Source: Micromonospora globbae (GTDB lineage: Bacteria > Actinomycetota > Actinomycetes > Mycobacteriales > Micromonosporaceae). Taken from it: a DNA stretch of 64,000 nucleotides. The stretch lies in NCBI RefSeq assembly GCF_003610785.1, contig NZ_RAQQ01000004.1, forward strand, positions 248,001 through 312,000. Direction: 5' to 3'. The translations under genes were made by a program, and so were the position numbers. The notes beneath the pieces are model-generated. The model saw only the letters and a list, made by a program, of their open reading frames with translations. It was not told the origin of the DNA and made no database searches. Positions 54,750-63,148 of the stretch are shown here, in pieces; position 1 is the stretch's first letter; each line of letters opens with the position of its first letter.

Positions 54750-55334
54750 ATGAGCGGCAGCGCGAGCATCGACGAGCTGCTCAGCTTCGAGGAGGAGCGG
54801 CCCCGGCCCGACGGGCGGGACCGCAGCGGCTGGCTGGGTCAGGCACTGCGGTCGCTGGCCGGCGCGGCGGCGGTGGTCGTCGTCGTGATCGTCGCCCTGC
54901 GCGCGGTCGGGCTGCGGGTGTCGCTGCTGGTCCTGATCGCCGGTGTGGTCGCGCTCTTCGCCGTACGCCGGGTCGTCGCCGCGCTCGCGCCCACGCCGCT
55001 GCCGAAGCCCCGCCCCCCGGCTTCCGCCGTGGAGGACGGCACCTGGAACTGGGGTGCCCAGGACGCGTTGCGCCGGGCGATCAACGGCTGGGAGTGGCCG
55101 TTGGAGTGGTCGAACACCCGGCCGGAGCGGTTCAGCACCGTCATCCTCCCCCGTCTGCAGGAGCTGGCCGACGAACGGCTGCGCCTCCGGCACGGTGTGA
55201 CCCGCGAGTCGGACCCGGCCCGTGCCCGTGCCCTGCTGGGCGAGCGGCTCTGGGCGTTCCTGGAGACCCCGCCCCGCCGCCCCCCGTCGCCGCGCGACCT
55301 CGCGGCGATCGTCGCCGAACTGGAGAAGATCTGA
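54750..55334 (+). CDS. Membrane protein of the MoxR operon
   Basis: The 194-residue protein has a short N-terminus, two membrane helices (about residues 32-50 and 53-72) and a cytoplasmic C-terminal helical part. That part includes RRAINGWEWPLEWSNTRPERFSTVILPRLQELADERLRLR and ARALLGERLWAFLETPPRR. It is syntenic with small proteins between DUF4129 and MoxR in actinobacteria. No family name is certain. The stop overlaps the MoxR ATG by one base (TGATG). Confidence 0.75.
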   Translation: MSGSASIDELLSFEEERPRPDGRDRSGWLGQALRSLAGAAAVVVVVIVALRAVGLRVSLLVLIAGVVALFAVRRVVAALAPTPLPKPRPPASAVEDGTWNWGAQDALRRAINGWEWPLEWSNTRPERFSTVILPRLQELADERLRLRHGVTRESDPARARALLGERLWAFLETPPRRPPSPRDLAAIVAELEKI

Positions 55335-56341
55335 TGAACGACGTGGACCGGAGCATGCCCCCCGTGGAGGTCGGCCACCTGGCCCGGGCCGTGCTGGACG
55401 CGGTCGGCTCGGTCGTGGTCGGCAAGCGGGACGCGTTGGAGCTGGTCCTCGCCGGGATCCTGGCGGGCGGGCACGTGCTGCTGGAGGACCTGCCGGGCCT
55501 CGGCAAGACCCTCACGGCGCGCTCCTTCGCCCAGGCGCTCGGGCTGGACTTCCGTCGACTCCAGTTCACGCCCGACCTGCTGCCCGCCGACGTCACCGGC
55601 TCGTTCCTCTACGACCAGCGCAGCGGCGACTTCACCTTCCGCGCCGGCCCGGTGTTCACCAACCTGCTGCTCGCCGACGAGATCAACCGGACCCCGCCGA
55701 AGACGCAGTCGGCCCTGCTGGAGGCCATGCAGGAGAAGCAGGTCTCGGTGGAGGGCGTCACCTACCGGCTCGACGAGCCGTTCCACGTGCTGGCCACCGC
55801 CAACCCGGTCGAGTACGAGGGCACCTACCCGCTGCCGGAGGCGCAGCTCGACCGGTTCCTGCTCCGCGTCTCCTTCGGCTACCCCGCGCACGAGGAGGAG
55901 TGGGAGGTGCTGCGCCGCCGGATGGCCCGCCGCCGGGAGGAGGCGGAGATCAAGCCGGTGGTGGACGCCGCCACGCTGCGCGCCATGCAGGCCGCGCTGG
56001 AGGACGTGGTGGTCGAGGACTCGATCGGCCGCTACATCGTCTCGCTCACCGCGGCCACCCGCGAGCACCCGTCGGTGCTGGTGGGGGCCTCGCCCCGTGG
56101 CTCGCTGGCGCTGCTTCTGCTGTCCCGGGTCCGGGCCGTGTTCGCCGGACGGGACTACGTGGTGCCGGAGGACGTCAAGGAGGTGGCGGCGCCGGCGCTG
56201 GCACACCGGATCACGCTGCGCCCCGAGATGTGGCTGCGGCGGGTGGACCCGTCCTTCGTGGTCGGTGAGGTGCTCGAGGGCACGCCGGCCCCGGCCAGCG
56301 GCGCCCTGCCCAGCTACGCGGCCGGCCGGCCCGGGCTCTGA
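55334..56341 (+). CDS. MoxR-family AAA+ ATPase
   Basis: The 335-residue protein has the AAA-3 ATPase core. Walker A is LLEDLPGLGKTLTARSFAQ, followed by QFTPDLLPADVTGSFLYD. Walker B and sensor 1 are LLADEINRTPPKTQSALLEAMQE and HVLATANPVEYEGTYPLPEAQLDRFLL. A C-terminal lid follows with SPRGSLALLLLSRVRAVFAGRDYVVPEDVK. MoxR proteins act as chaperones that mature metal- or cofactor-dependent complexes, usually with DUF58 proteins as here. It is co-translated with both neighbours by 1-nt overlaps. Confidence 0.93.
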   Translation: MNDVDRSMPPVEVGHLARAVLDAVGSVVVGKRDALELVLAGILAGGHVLLEDLPGLGKTLTARSFAQALGLDFRRLQFTPDLLPADVTGSFLYDQRSGDFTFRAGPVFTNLLLADEINRTPPKTQSALLEAMQEKQVSVEGVTYRLDEPFHVLATANPVEYEGTYPLPEAQLDRFLLRVSFGYPAHEEEWEVLRRRMARRREEAEIKPVVDAATLRAMQAALEDVVVEDSIGRYIVSLTAATREHPSVLVGASPRGSLALLLLSRVRAVFAGRDYVVPEDVKEVAAPALAHRITLRPEMWLRRVDPSFVVGEVLEGTPAPASGALPSYAAGRPGL

Positions 56342-57714
56342 TGGGCGGACCGAGCGTGCCGGAGCAGCCACCGGTGGCGGGCTGGACGCCGACCCGGGCA
56401 CTGGGCCGGGCCGTCCTCCTCACCGGTCTGCTGCTGCTGGCCGGCGTCGTGCTCGGGCGCGTCGACCTGGTGGTCCTGGCCACCCCGTTCGCGCTCGGCA
56501 CCGCGTACGCGCTGCGCCGCCGGCCCCGCGCGCTGCCCGAGGTGTGGATCGACGCCGACGACGCCCACCTCGTCGAGGGCGCTGAGATGGGCCGCACGGT
56601 GACGCTCGGCAACCCGGACGCCGTGGAGTACGAGGTCGCCGTGGTCCGCAGCCGGGTCTCGCCGTGGCTACGGATCGAGCGGGTCGGGTTCGCGGGCGGT
56701 GCGACGGCCGGCGGGAAGACGGTGGCCGACCGGCCGTTCGTCACGTCGGTGCCCGCCGCGACGGCGGTCGACCTGGAGCTGGCCGGCACGGCGCTGCGGT
56801 GGGGGCGGCACCCGATCGGTCCGGCCGGCGCACGTGTCGCCGCGGCCGGCGGGATGCTCGTGTCCCGGGCGGTGATCACCGAACCGGTCCGCGTGCGGGT
56901 GTACCCGAAGACCGAGCCGTTCGAGGCGGTCGAGGCCATGCCCCGGGCCGCCGGCCTGGTCGGCGCGCACCACTCCCGCCGGCCCGGCGAGGGCGGCGAG
57001 CTGGCCGGCGTCCGCGTCTTCGCGCCGGGGGACCGGCTGCGGCGGATCGACTGGCGGGTGTCGCTGCGGGCACGGCAGCTGCACGTCGCCGCCACCCTCT
57101 CCGACCGGGACGCCGAGGTGGTGGTCCTGCTCGACGTGCTCGCCGAGGCGGGCCGCTCGGGCGGCGTCGACGGCGCCGCCTCGGTGCTGGACACGACGGT
57201 GCGGGCCGCCGCCGCCATCGCCGAGCACTACCTGCACCGCGGGGACCGGGTCTCCCTGCTGGAGTACGGCCCGGCCGCGCGCCGGCTGCGCCCGGCCACC
57301 GGGCGGCGGCAGTACCTGACCGTGCTGGAGTGGCTGCTCGACGTGCGGGCCCACGCCAGCTCGCACGAGCCGTACGACCAGGTGTTCGGCCCGCAGCTGC
57401 TCTCCGCGGACGCGCTCGTGGTGGTGCTGACCCCGCTGCTGGACGAGCGGTCGGCGCAGATGCTCGCCCGACTGGCCCGCTCGGGCCGGTTCGTGGTGGC
57501 GGTGGACACGCTCCCGGCGAACCTGAGCCCACCGAAGGACCAGGGCTGGGCCGAGGTGGCGTACCGACTGTGGTGGCTCGACCGGGACACGATGATCGCC
57601 CAGCTGCGCGAACACGGCGTACCGGTGGTGCGCTGGGCCGGCGCCGGAAGCCTCGACCAGGTGCTCCACGACGTGGCCCGGCTCGCCACCGCGCCCCGGG
57701 TGGGTGCCCGGTGA
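56341..57714 (+). CDS. DUF58 (VWA-like) protein
   Basis: The 457-residue protein has two N-terminal membrane helices (about residues 16-55), an immunoglobulin-like β region, and the DUF58 signature HHSRRPGEGGELAGVRVFAPGDRLRRIDWRVSLRARQLHVAATLSDRDAEVVVLLDVLAEAG. In it the acidic VVLLDV resembles a von Willebrand A metal site. DUF58 proteins partner with MoxR ATPases. Its stop overlaps a mini-ORF (57711-57770) that bridges to the next gene. Confidence 0.9.
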   Translation: MGGPSVPEQPPVAGWTPTRALGRAVLLTGLLLLAGVVLGRVDLVVLATPFALGTAYALRRRPRALPEVWIDADDAHLVEGAEMGRTVTLGNPDAVEYEVAVVRSRVSPWLRIERVGFAGGATAGGKTVADRPFVTSVPAATAVDLELAGTALRWGRHPIGPAGARVAAAGGMLVSRAVITEPVRVRVYPKTEPFEAVEAMPRAAGLVGAHHSRRPGEGGELAGVRVFAPGDRLRRIDWRVSLRARQLHVAATLSDRDAEVVVLLDVLAEAGRSGGVDGAASVLDTTVRAAAAIAEHYLHRGDRVSLLEYGPAARRLRPATGRRQYLTVLEWLLDVRAHASSHEPYDQVFGPQLLSADALVVVLTPLLDERSAQMLARLARSGRFVVAVDTLPANLSPPKDQGWAEVAYRLWWLDRDTMIAQLREHGVPVVRWAGAGSLDQVLHDVARLATAPRVGAR

Positions 57715-57770
57715 ACCCGCGGTCGGCCGTCCGGCGGCCCACGGCCGGCGGGGGAGGGGGCCAGCGATGA
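57711..57770 (+). CDS. 19-codon bridging mini-ORF
   Basis: GTG 57711 overlaps the DUF58 stop (GTGA) and its TGA (57768-57770) overlaps the ATG of the next gene (ATGA). The peptide is Arg/Gly-rich. The exact double overlap suggests termination–reinitiation coupling; a peptide function is not implied. Confidence 0.35.
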   Translation: MNPRSAVRRPTAGGGGGQR

Positions 57771-58330
57771 TCGACGCCCTCACCGAGCGGGTGCGTACGC
57801 TCCGCACGGCCGTCGCCCGCACCAGCCCCACCCCGCTGCTGATCCGCGCCGGCATCTTCCTCACCGTGCTGGCCGGCGCCGTGCTCGCGTACCCCGCGGA
57901 GGTGCTCCTCGGGCGCACGCTCGGCCTGCTGGTCGCCGTGGCGGTGCTGGCGGCGGTCTGGCCGCGCCGGGTGTGGCCGACGTTCGCGGCGCTGGTCACG
58001 GTGGCCGGATGGCTGCTCGCCGCGGACGGGTACGACCGGCCCGTCGCGCTCTGGCGACTGCTCGCCCTGGCCGGCCTGCTGTACCTGGCGCACACGCTCT
58101 GCGCGCTGGCCGCGCTGCTGCCGTACGACGCGGTCGTCGACCCGGAGCTGATCACGCGCTGGCTGCTGCGGGCCGGTGGGGTGCTGCTGGCCACGGCGGT
58201 GCTCGGGGTGCTGCTCATGGAGGTCGGCGGCCTCGGCGGGGACTCGGGCCACCAGCTCGTGACGGTGGCGGGGCTGCTGGTCGCCGTGGTGGTGTCGGGG
58301 TTGCTCGGGTGGCTCCTGCGACGCCGGTGA
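57767..58330 (+). CDS. Polytopic membrane protein of the MoxR operon
   Basis: The 187-residue protein has six predicted membrane helices, almost without loops: LIRAGIFLTVLAGAVLAY, LLVAVAVLAAVWPRRVW, ALVTVAGWLLAADG, LLALAGLLYLAHTLCALAALL, GGVLLATAVLGVLLME and VTVAGLLVAVVVSGLLGWLL. No family is recognised. The ATG at 57767 follows GGGGGAGGGGG and overlaps the mini-ORF stop. It is the last gene of the DUF4129–MoxR–DUF58 unit. Confidence 0.75.
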   Translation: MIDALTERVRTLRTAVARTSPTPLLIRAGIFLTVLAGAVLAYPAEVLLGRTLGLLVAVAVLAAVWPRRVWPTFAALVTVAGWLLAADGYDRPVALWRLLALAGLLYLAHTLCALAALLPYDAVVDPELITRWLLRAGGVLLATAVLGVLLMEVGGLGGDSGHQLVTVAGLLVAVVVSGLLGWLLRRR

Positions 58331-58435
58331 CGGGGGAGGTCGCGGCGACGTTGCGCAGGTCACAGCGGTTGTGCTCCGTCACAGAAGGGGGGCGCGGACG
58401 GGATTAGCCGAGCGGGCCGGGGAAAGATAGATGGC

Positions 58436-59767
58436 GTGAATCCGAAGCGGATCCTTGTGGTGGGTGCCGGTCACGTGGGCCTCTACGCGGCCCTGCGCCT
58501 GTCGAAGAAGCTCAGCTCTCTCGAGGCTGAGGTCATCGTGGTGGACCCCCAGCCGCACATGACCTACCAGCCCTTCCTTCCGGAGGCGTCGGCGGGCAAC
58601 ATCTCCCCCCGGCACTCCGTGGTGCCGCTGCGACGCGAGTTGCGGCGGTGCACCGTCGTGGCGGGCACGGTCACGCGGATCGAGCACGCTCGCAAGGTCG
58701 CGACGGTCCAGCCGATCGCCGGGCCCCCGCGTGAGATCTCGTACGACCACGTGATCGTGGCGCCGGGCTCCGTGTCGCGCACGCTGCCCATCCCCGGGCT
58801 GCACGAGCACGGCATCGGCTTCAAGACCATCGGCGAGGCCATCTACCTGCGCAACCACGTGCTGGACCGGCTCGACGTGGCGGCCGCCACGTCCGACCCG
58901 GACGTGCGGCGCAGCGCGCTGACCTTCGTCTTCGTGGGCGGCGGGTACGCCGGCATCGAGGCCATCGCCGAGATGGAGGACATGGCCCGCGACGCCCTGC
59001 GCTACTACCCGGAGCTCACCCCCGAGGACATGCGCTGGGTGCTCGTCGAGGCGACGCAGCGGGTGCTGCCCGAGGTCGACCGGGACATGGGCGCCTACAC
59101 GGTGCAGCAGCTCCTGAAGCGGAACATGGACATCCGGCTGGACACCCGGCTGGAGTCCTGCGTCGACAAGCTGGTGAAGCTCTCCGACGGGGACAGCTTC
59201 CGGGCCGACACGATCGTCTGGACCGCCGGTGTGAAGCCGTCGCCGCTGCTGGACAAGACGGACCTCCCGCGGGACCAGCGGGGCCGGGTCACCTGCCTGC
59301 CGACGCTGCAGGTCGTCGACGGCGACCGGGTGGTCGAGGGCGCGTGGAGCGCCGGTGACTGCGCGGCCGTGCCGGACCTCACCGGCCCGCCCGGGGCCTA
59401 CTGCTCGCCCAGCGCCCAGCACGCGGTGCGCCAGGCCGCCCGCATGGCGGACAACATCCGCGCCGTGATCCGGGGGCGGGAGCCCGTGGAGTACCGGCAC
59501 AAGCACGCGGGCAGCGTGGCCAGCCTCGGCCTGCACAAGGGCGTGGCCCAGGTGTACGGCATCAAGATGAAGGGCTGGCCGGCCTGGTTCATGCACCGGA
59601 CGTACCACATGAGCCGGATTCCGTCGTTCAACCGGAAGGTCCGGGTCGTGGTCGACTGGACCCTGGCGTTCTTCCTCAAGCGCGAGGTGGTCGCCCTCGG
59701 CCAGCTGCACGATCCGCGCGAGGAGTTCCTCGAGGCGTCCCAGCCGGTGCCGGTCCGCCAGGGCTGA
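58436..59767 (+). CDS. ndh: Type II NADH:quinone oxidoreductase
   Basis: The 443-residue flavoenzyme passes electrons from NADH to menaquinone without pumping protons. The N-terminal FAD motif is RILVVGAGHVGLYAALRL. The NADH motif is TFVFVGGGYAGIEAIAEMEDMA near residue 165. The second FAD motif VVEGAWSAGDCAAVPDLTG is followed by quinone-site residues in PSAQHAVRQA. The C-terminal region has a membrane-associating amphipathic helix. In actinobacteria NDH-2 is often the main NADH entry point. GTG 58436 follows GGGGAAAG. A strong bidirectional hairpin ends the gene. Confidence 0.95.
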   Translation: MNPKRILVVGAGHVGLYAALRLSKKLSSLEAEVIVVDPQPHMTYQPFLPEASAGNISPRHSVVPLRRELRRCTVVAGTVTRIEHARKVATVQPIAGPPREISYDHVIVAPGSVSRTLPIPGLHEHGIGFKTIGEAIYLRNHVLDRLDVAAATSDPDVRRSALTFVFVGGGYAGIEAIAEMEDMARDALRYYPELTPEDMRWVLVEATQRVLPEVDRDMGAYTVQQLLKRNMDIRLDTRLESCVDKLVKLSDGDSFRADTIVWTAGVKPSPLLDKTDLPRDQRGRVTCLPTLQVVDGDRVVEGAWSAGDCAAVPDLTGPPGAYCSPSAQHAVRQAARMADNIRAVIRGREPVEYRHKHAGSVASLGLHKGVAQVYGIKMKGWPAWFMHRTYHMSRIPSFNRKVRVVVDWTLAFFLKREVVALGQLHDPREEFLEASQPVPVRQG

Positions 59768-59773
59768 CGTACG

Positions 59774-59811
59774 TCGACACGGCCCCTCCGCCCGCGCGGA
59801 GGGGCCGTGTC
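59774..59811. terminator. Bidirectional hairpin after ndh
   Basis: CGACACGGCCCCTCCGC (59774-59790) pairs perfectly with 59795-59811 over a 4-nt loop, 7 nt past the ndh stop. Confidence 0.85.
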
Positions 59812-59826
59812 GCGTCCGGGGCACGG

Positions 59827-61686
59827 TCAGACCCGCCAGATCCAGGCGTCGGCGACCCGGGTGGCCGGACCGTAGAGCTGCTCCAGGGTGATCCGCAGGC
59901 TCTCCGCGTGCGGGGTGCCGTCGGCGAGCGCCACGCAGGAGGCGTCCCAGTAGTCGACGTCGCGAGCCGCCTGCCGGCGCTGCTCCTCGCCGATCACCGG
60001 CCGGTCACCCCGCCGCGCCACGTCGGCGAGCAGCGCCGACGTCGGCCGCGGGTAGACGCCGAAGGCGGCGGTGCCGTGGCGGCCGTACGAGCCGATGAAG
60101 AAACCCTCGGGCAGGCCGAAGGCCACGTCGGCGGCCGCCGCCCAGCGCATCGGCCAGGGTTCCCGCGGGCTCGGCAGCGGCACGGGCACCAGCACACCGC
60201 CCGGCTCGACGCACGCGCGCCAGTGCCCGCCGGTCACGAACTCCGGAAGCGGCGGGCGGTCGGCGGTCGGCAGCGGGGTGGGTACGAGCGGCAGCAGCGC
60301 GGCGCCGACCGCGGCCGGCACCAGCCGGCGGGCCCGGCCGGTGCCCCGCAACGCCCGGTCCACCGCGAGCACCAGCAGCGTCGCGGCCAGCGGGAGCACG
60401 GCGAGGGCGAACCGCATCGGCAGCGCGCCGTCCACCACCGGCAGCCCGGCCAGCAGGACGTACGGGCCGGGCACGGGTGTCCGCGTACCCCCGACCACCA
60501 CCGACGGGCCGAGCGAGAGCGCCCCCATCACCAGGGCGGCGACGGCGCAGGCGATGGCGGCCGGGCGACGGCGGCCGAGCCAGACCGCGCAGACGGCGGT
60601 GACCAGCAGCAGCGGCCAGCCGAGGAAGGTGTTGTACTCGGCCGGCCCGGTGGTGAGCCCGGCCGCCTCGTCGCCGCCGCCCACCGACAGCGGGGAGACC
60701 GCCCACCAGCTCCGCAGGTCGGCCGAGAAGTGGCGCGGGTTGAAGACGCCGTCGGCGACACCCTGCGGTCCGGCGAACTGGAACCACAGCGGGTACGCGA
60801 GCACCACCAGCGCGAGTCCGGTGGCCAGCGCCATCCCGGCCGCGAAGCCGGGCAGCGCGCGGCGGGCCAGGTCCCGGTCGACCACCGCGCACGTGACGGC
60901 CATGACCAGCAGCGTCACGGCGGCGAGGAAGAGCACCTCCTCGCCGATGAACACCTGGGCCGTGACCACGGCCGCGAGGCCGACGGCGGAGCTGACGATC
61001 CGGCGCCGGTCCGGGCCAGCCGCCGGGGTACGGGCGCCGACCGGGCGGAGCCGCCGTGGATCGGCGGCGCGCAGCAGCCGCACCACCAGCCAGACGATCA
61101 GCGGCACCAGCCACTGGGCGGTCATGTGCAGGTGGCTGTTGGTCTGCGAGACCATGCCCGGGCCGAACCCGCACAGGCCGGCGCCCAGCCCCGCGGCGAG
61201 CCGGCGTGCCCGGAGCGTCCGGGTGAAGAGCAGGTACCAGGCCACCGCGGTGCCGGCCAGGTTGGCCGCGGCGAGCAGGGCGAAGGTGACCGGCGCCCCG
61301 AGCAGCAGGGTGACCGGCGCGAGCGCGATGCCGAGCGCGATGACCGTGGTGTTGGCCATGAGGTTCACCCCGTCGGGGGCGTTGAGCCGGTCGGTGAGCA
61401 GGCCGAAGTCACCGAACAGGGCCCGCGCGTCCACGGCGAGGAACCACTCGTACAGGGCCTGGTCGGCGGGGTTGAGCGCCAGCGTCCGGGCGCCCGGGTT
61501 CGGCCAGAGCCCGTGGGTCAGCCATCCGGCGAACGCGGTGAAGAACAGCGCGACCGCGAGGTCCCGCCGATGGTGACCCAGCCAGGCCCGGATCCGGGCG
61601 CTGCGGGGCCGGCGGACGGCCCGGCCGGCGGGGCGGGGATCCCGCTCGAAGGCGACCTCGGTGGTCGTCGGGGGTGCGCTGCTCAC
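59827..61686 (-). CDS. Polytopic membrane protein, GT-C-like glycosyltransferase fold
   Basis: The 619-residue protein has about eleven membrane helices in its first two thirds and a large extracytoplasmic C-terminal domain. Early acidic residues lie in the first outer loop (LNPADQALYEWFLAVDARALFGD), as in GT-C glycosyltransferases that use polyprenyl-phosphate sugars. DUF2029/DUF6541-type glycosyltransferases share this layout. No exact family is certain. GTG 61686 is chosen; a weak start is suggested. It converges with ndh, and the tRNA-Leu gene lies 91 nt beyond its start on the other strand. Confidence 0.75.
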   Translation of the reverse strand: MSSAPPTTTEVAFERDPRPAGRAVRRPRSARIRAWLGHHRRDLAVALFFTAFAGWLTHGLWPNPGARTLALNPADQALYEWFLAVDARALFGDFGLLTDRLNAPDGVNLMANTTVIALGIALAPVTLLLGAPVTFALLAAANLAGTAVAWYLLFTRTLRARRLAAGLGAGLCGFGPGMVSQTNSHLHMTAQWLVPLIVWLVVRLLRAADPRRLRPVGARTPAAGPDRRRIVSSAVGLAAVVTAQVFIGEEVLFLAAVTLLVMAVTCAVVDRDLARRALPGFAAGMALATGLALVVLAYPLWFQFAGPQGVADGVFNPRHFSADLRSWWAVSPLSVGGGDEAAGLTTGPAEYNTFLGWPLLLVTAVCAVWLGRRRPAAIACAVAALVMGALSLGPSVVVGGTRTPVPGPYVLLAGLPVVDGALPMRFALAVLPLAATLLVLAVDRALRGTGRARRLVPAAVGAALLPLVPTPLPTADRPPLPEFVTGGHWRACVEPGGVLVPVPLPSPREPWPMRWAAAADVAFGLPEGFFIGSYGRHGTAAFGVYPRPTSALLADVARRGDRPVIGEEQRRQAARDVDYWDASCVALADGTPHAESLRITLEQLYGPATRVADAWIWRV

Positions 61687-61777
61687 AATCGGGCAACGGT
61701 GACGGGGTACGCCGAGTCGCGGCCGACCGGTTAACGTGACACTGCACCGCCGCGACTCGACGCGCCGGTGCCGTCCG

Positions 61778-61861
61778 GCCCGGGTGGTGGAACGGCAGAC
61801 ACGGCCGCCTTAAAAGCGGCTGCCGCAAGGCGTGCGGGTTCGACCCCCGCCCCGGGCACCA
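61778..61861 (+). tRNA. tRNA-Leu (anticodon UAA), bldA-type
   Basis: A complete tRNA of 84 nt including CCA. The 7-bp acceptor stem GCCCGGG (61778-61784) pairs with CCCGGGC (61851-61857). The anticodon stem is GCCGC/GCGGC with loop CTTAAAA, anticodon TAA. The T-arm contains GGTTCGACC, and a long variable arm (CTGCCGCAAGGCGT) marks a class II tRNA, as required for Leu. CCA is encoded. In Streptomyces the single tRNA reading UUA is BldA, a developmental regulator. In-frame TTA codons appear absent or very rare in the genes of this window. Confidence 0.93.
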
Positions 61862-61919
61862 CGGGACACCTTCTGCCCCCTCGTCGGCCCGCTGATCTCC
61901 ATGGATGGGCGTTGCCGTC

Positions 61920-61925
61920 TACTCT
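61920..61925 (+). promoter_or_regulatory. -10 box TACTCT of the Bax1-I leader ORF
   Basis: It ends 5 nt before GTG 61931 of a 15-codon ORF leading into the Bax1-I gene. Confidence 0.45.
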
Positions 61926-61930
61926 TGTGT

Positions 61931-61978
61931 GTGCACGTTCACGTGCATGACGACCCCCTGAGGGAGGCCAGACAGTGA
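61931..61978 (+). CDS. Leaderless 15-codon His-rich leader ORF
   Basis: GTG 61931 begins 5 nt after a TACTCT box and reads MHVHVHDDPLREARQ. Its TGA (61976-61978) overlaps the GTG of the next gene (GTGA). The HVHVH part is coded by the palindrome TGCACG-TTCA-CGTGCA (61932-61947), so the His-rich peptide may be a by-product of a DNA or RNA palindrome. Confidence 0.45.
   Translation: MHVHVHDDPLREARQ
61932..61947. promoter_or_regulatory. Palindrome TGCACG-TTCA-CGTGCA
   Basis: A perfect 6-bp inverted repeat at the very start of the predicted Bax1-I transcript, inside the leader ORF. It is an operator or a 5' hairpin. Confidence 0.45.
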
Positions 61979-62802
61979 AGACCTCGAACCCGGTGCTCGC
62001 CCGGCTCGGCCAGGCGGCCGAGCGGGAGCGCGCCGCCGGGTACGCCCCGACCGGGCCGTACGGCGCGCCCGGCGTTCCGCACCAGTACCCGACCCAGGCC
62101 GGATACCCCGCGGGTTACCCGGCGGCGCCGCCCACCGTGGCGCCCATGTCCATCGACGACGTCGTGGTCAAGACCGTCGCCCTCCTGGGCATCCTCGGCG
62201 TCTCCGCCGCGGCCGCCTGGGTGCTCGTCCCCGACGCGCTGGTCGGGACCGCCTGGATTGGCGCCCTGGTCGTCACCCTCGTCCTGGGCCTGATCATCTC
62301 GTTCTCCCGGATGGCGAACCCGGCGCTGGTCGTGACGTACGCCGTCGTCGAGGGTGTCCTCGTCGGCATGGTGAGCAAGGCCTTCGAGACGGCCTACCAG
62401 GGCATCGTGCTCCAGGCCGTCATCGCCACCTTCGGCGTCTTCTTCGTGATGGCCATGCTCTACAAGGCACGGGTCATCCGGGCCACCCCCGCGTTCGTCA
62501 AGGGCATGGTCGCCGTGATGGCCGGCCTCTTCGCGGTGATGCTGATCAACCTGGTGCTGGCGCTGTTCGGCGTCAACACCCACCTGCGTGACGGCAGCGG
62601 GCTGGCCATCATCTTCAGCCTGGTCTGCATCGTGGTGGCGGCGCTGAGCTTCGTGCTGAGCTTCAAGGAGGTCGAGGACGGCGTCCGGATGGGTCTGCCC
62701 CAGCGCTACTCCTGGGTGGCCGCCTTCGGCATCCTCGTGAGCCTGGTCTGGCTCTACTTCGAGATCCTCCGCCTGCTGAGCTACTTCCAGGGCGACGACT
62801 GA
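61975..62802 (+). CDS. Bax inhibitor-1/YccA family membrane protein (first of two)
   Basis: The 275-residue protein has a Tyr/Pro/Gly/Ala-rich N-terminal tail (about 55 residues, PYGAPGVPHQYPTQAGYPAG) and seven membrane helices of the Bax1-I/YccA fold. The fold starts SIDDVVVKTVALLGILG and ends VAAFGILVSLVWLYFEILRLLSYF. Family members are small membrane channels or stress regulators in bacteria; the function here is unknown. GTG 61975 follows GGAGG and overlaps the leader ORF stop. It is followed by a paralogue at 63149. Confidence 0.9.
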   Translation: MKTSNPVLARLGQAAERERAAGYAPTGPYGAPGVPHQYPTQAGYPAGYPAAPPTVAPMSIDDVVVKTVALLGILGVSAAAAWVLVPDALVGTAWIGALVVTLVLGLIISFSRMANPALVVTYAVVEGVLVGMVSKAFETAYQGIVLQAVIATFGVFFVMAMLYKARVIRATPAFVKGMVAVMAGLFAVMLINLVLALFGVNTHLRDGSGLAIIFSLVCIVVAALSFVLSFKEVEDGVRMGLPQRYSWVAAFGILVSLVWLYFEILRLLSYFQGDD

Positions 62803-62821
62803 CCGTCGGCCCGCGTACGAC

Positions 62822-62856
62822 CGGCGCCCGCCACCGCACCACGGTGGCGGGCGCCG
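62822..62856 (+). terminator. Hairpin terminator after first Bax1-I gene
   Basis: CGGCGCCCGCCACCG (62822-62836) pairs perfectly with 62842-62856 over a 5-nt loop and is followed by TCGTCTGTTCC. Confidence 0.75.
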
Positions 62857-62906
62857 TCGTCTGTTCCGGGTCCGGCCCGAGCCGGTCCTCGGATCTGGTC
62901 CGGGGC

Positions 62907-63066
62907 GGACCCGGACCGGTGCGCGCCTCCCAACCGGCCGGTTCCCGGGCGCGGCTCCCGGGCGCGGCTCCCGGACCCGGACCGGTGCGCGCCTCCCAAC
63001 CGGCCGGTTCCCGGGCCCCGGCTCCCGGGCGCGGCTCCCGGGCCCGGCTCCCGGGCGCGACTCCCG
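62907..63066. repeat. 66-bp tandem repeat plus GGGCGCGGCTCCC units
   Basis: A 66-bp unit starting GGACCCGGACCGGTGCGCGC begins at 62907 and again at 62973. The 13-bp unit GGGCGCGGCTCCC recurs about six times within and after it. It lies between the two Bax1-I genes. No coding role is seen. Confidence 0.8.
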
Positions 63067-63148
63067 TCGGCGGCGGCGTTTTCCCGCCACCGCACGATCC
63101 GCCGGTGCAGAGTGACTGCGAGGGGTAGGCGCGGCGAGGGGGCGACGG

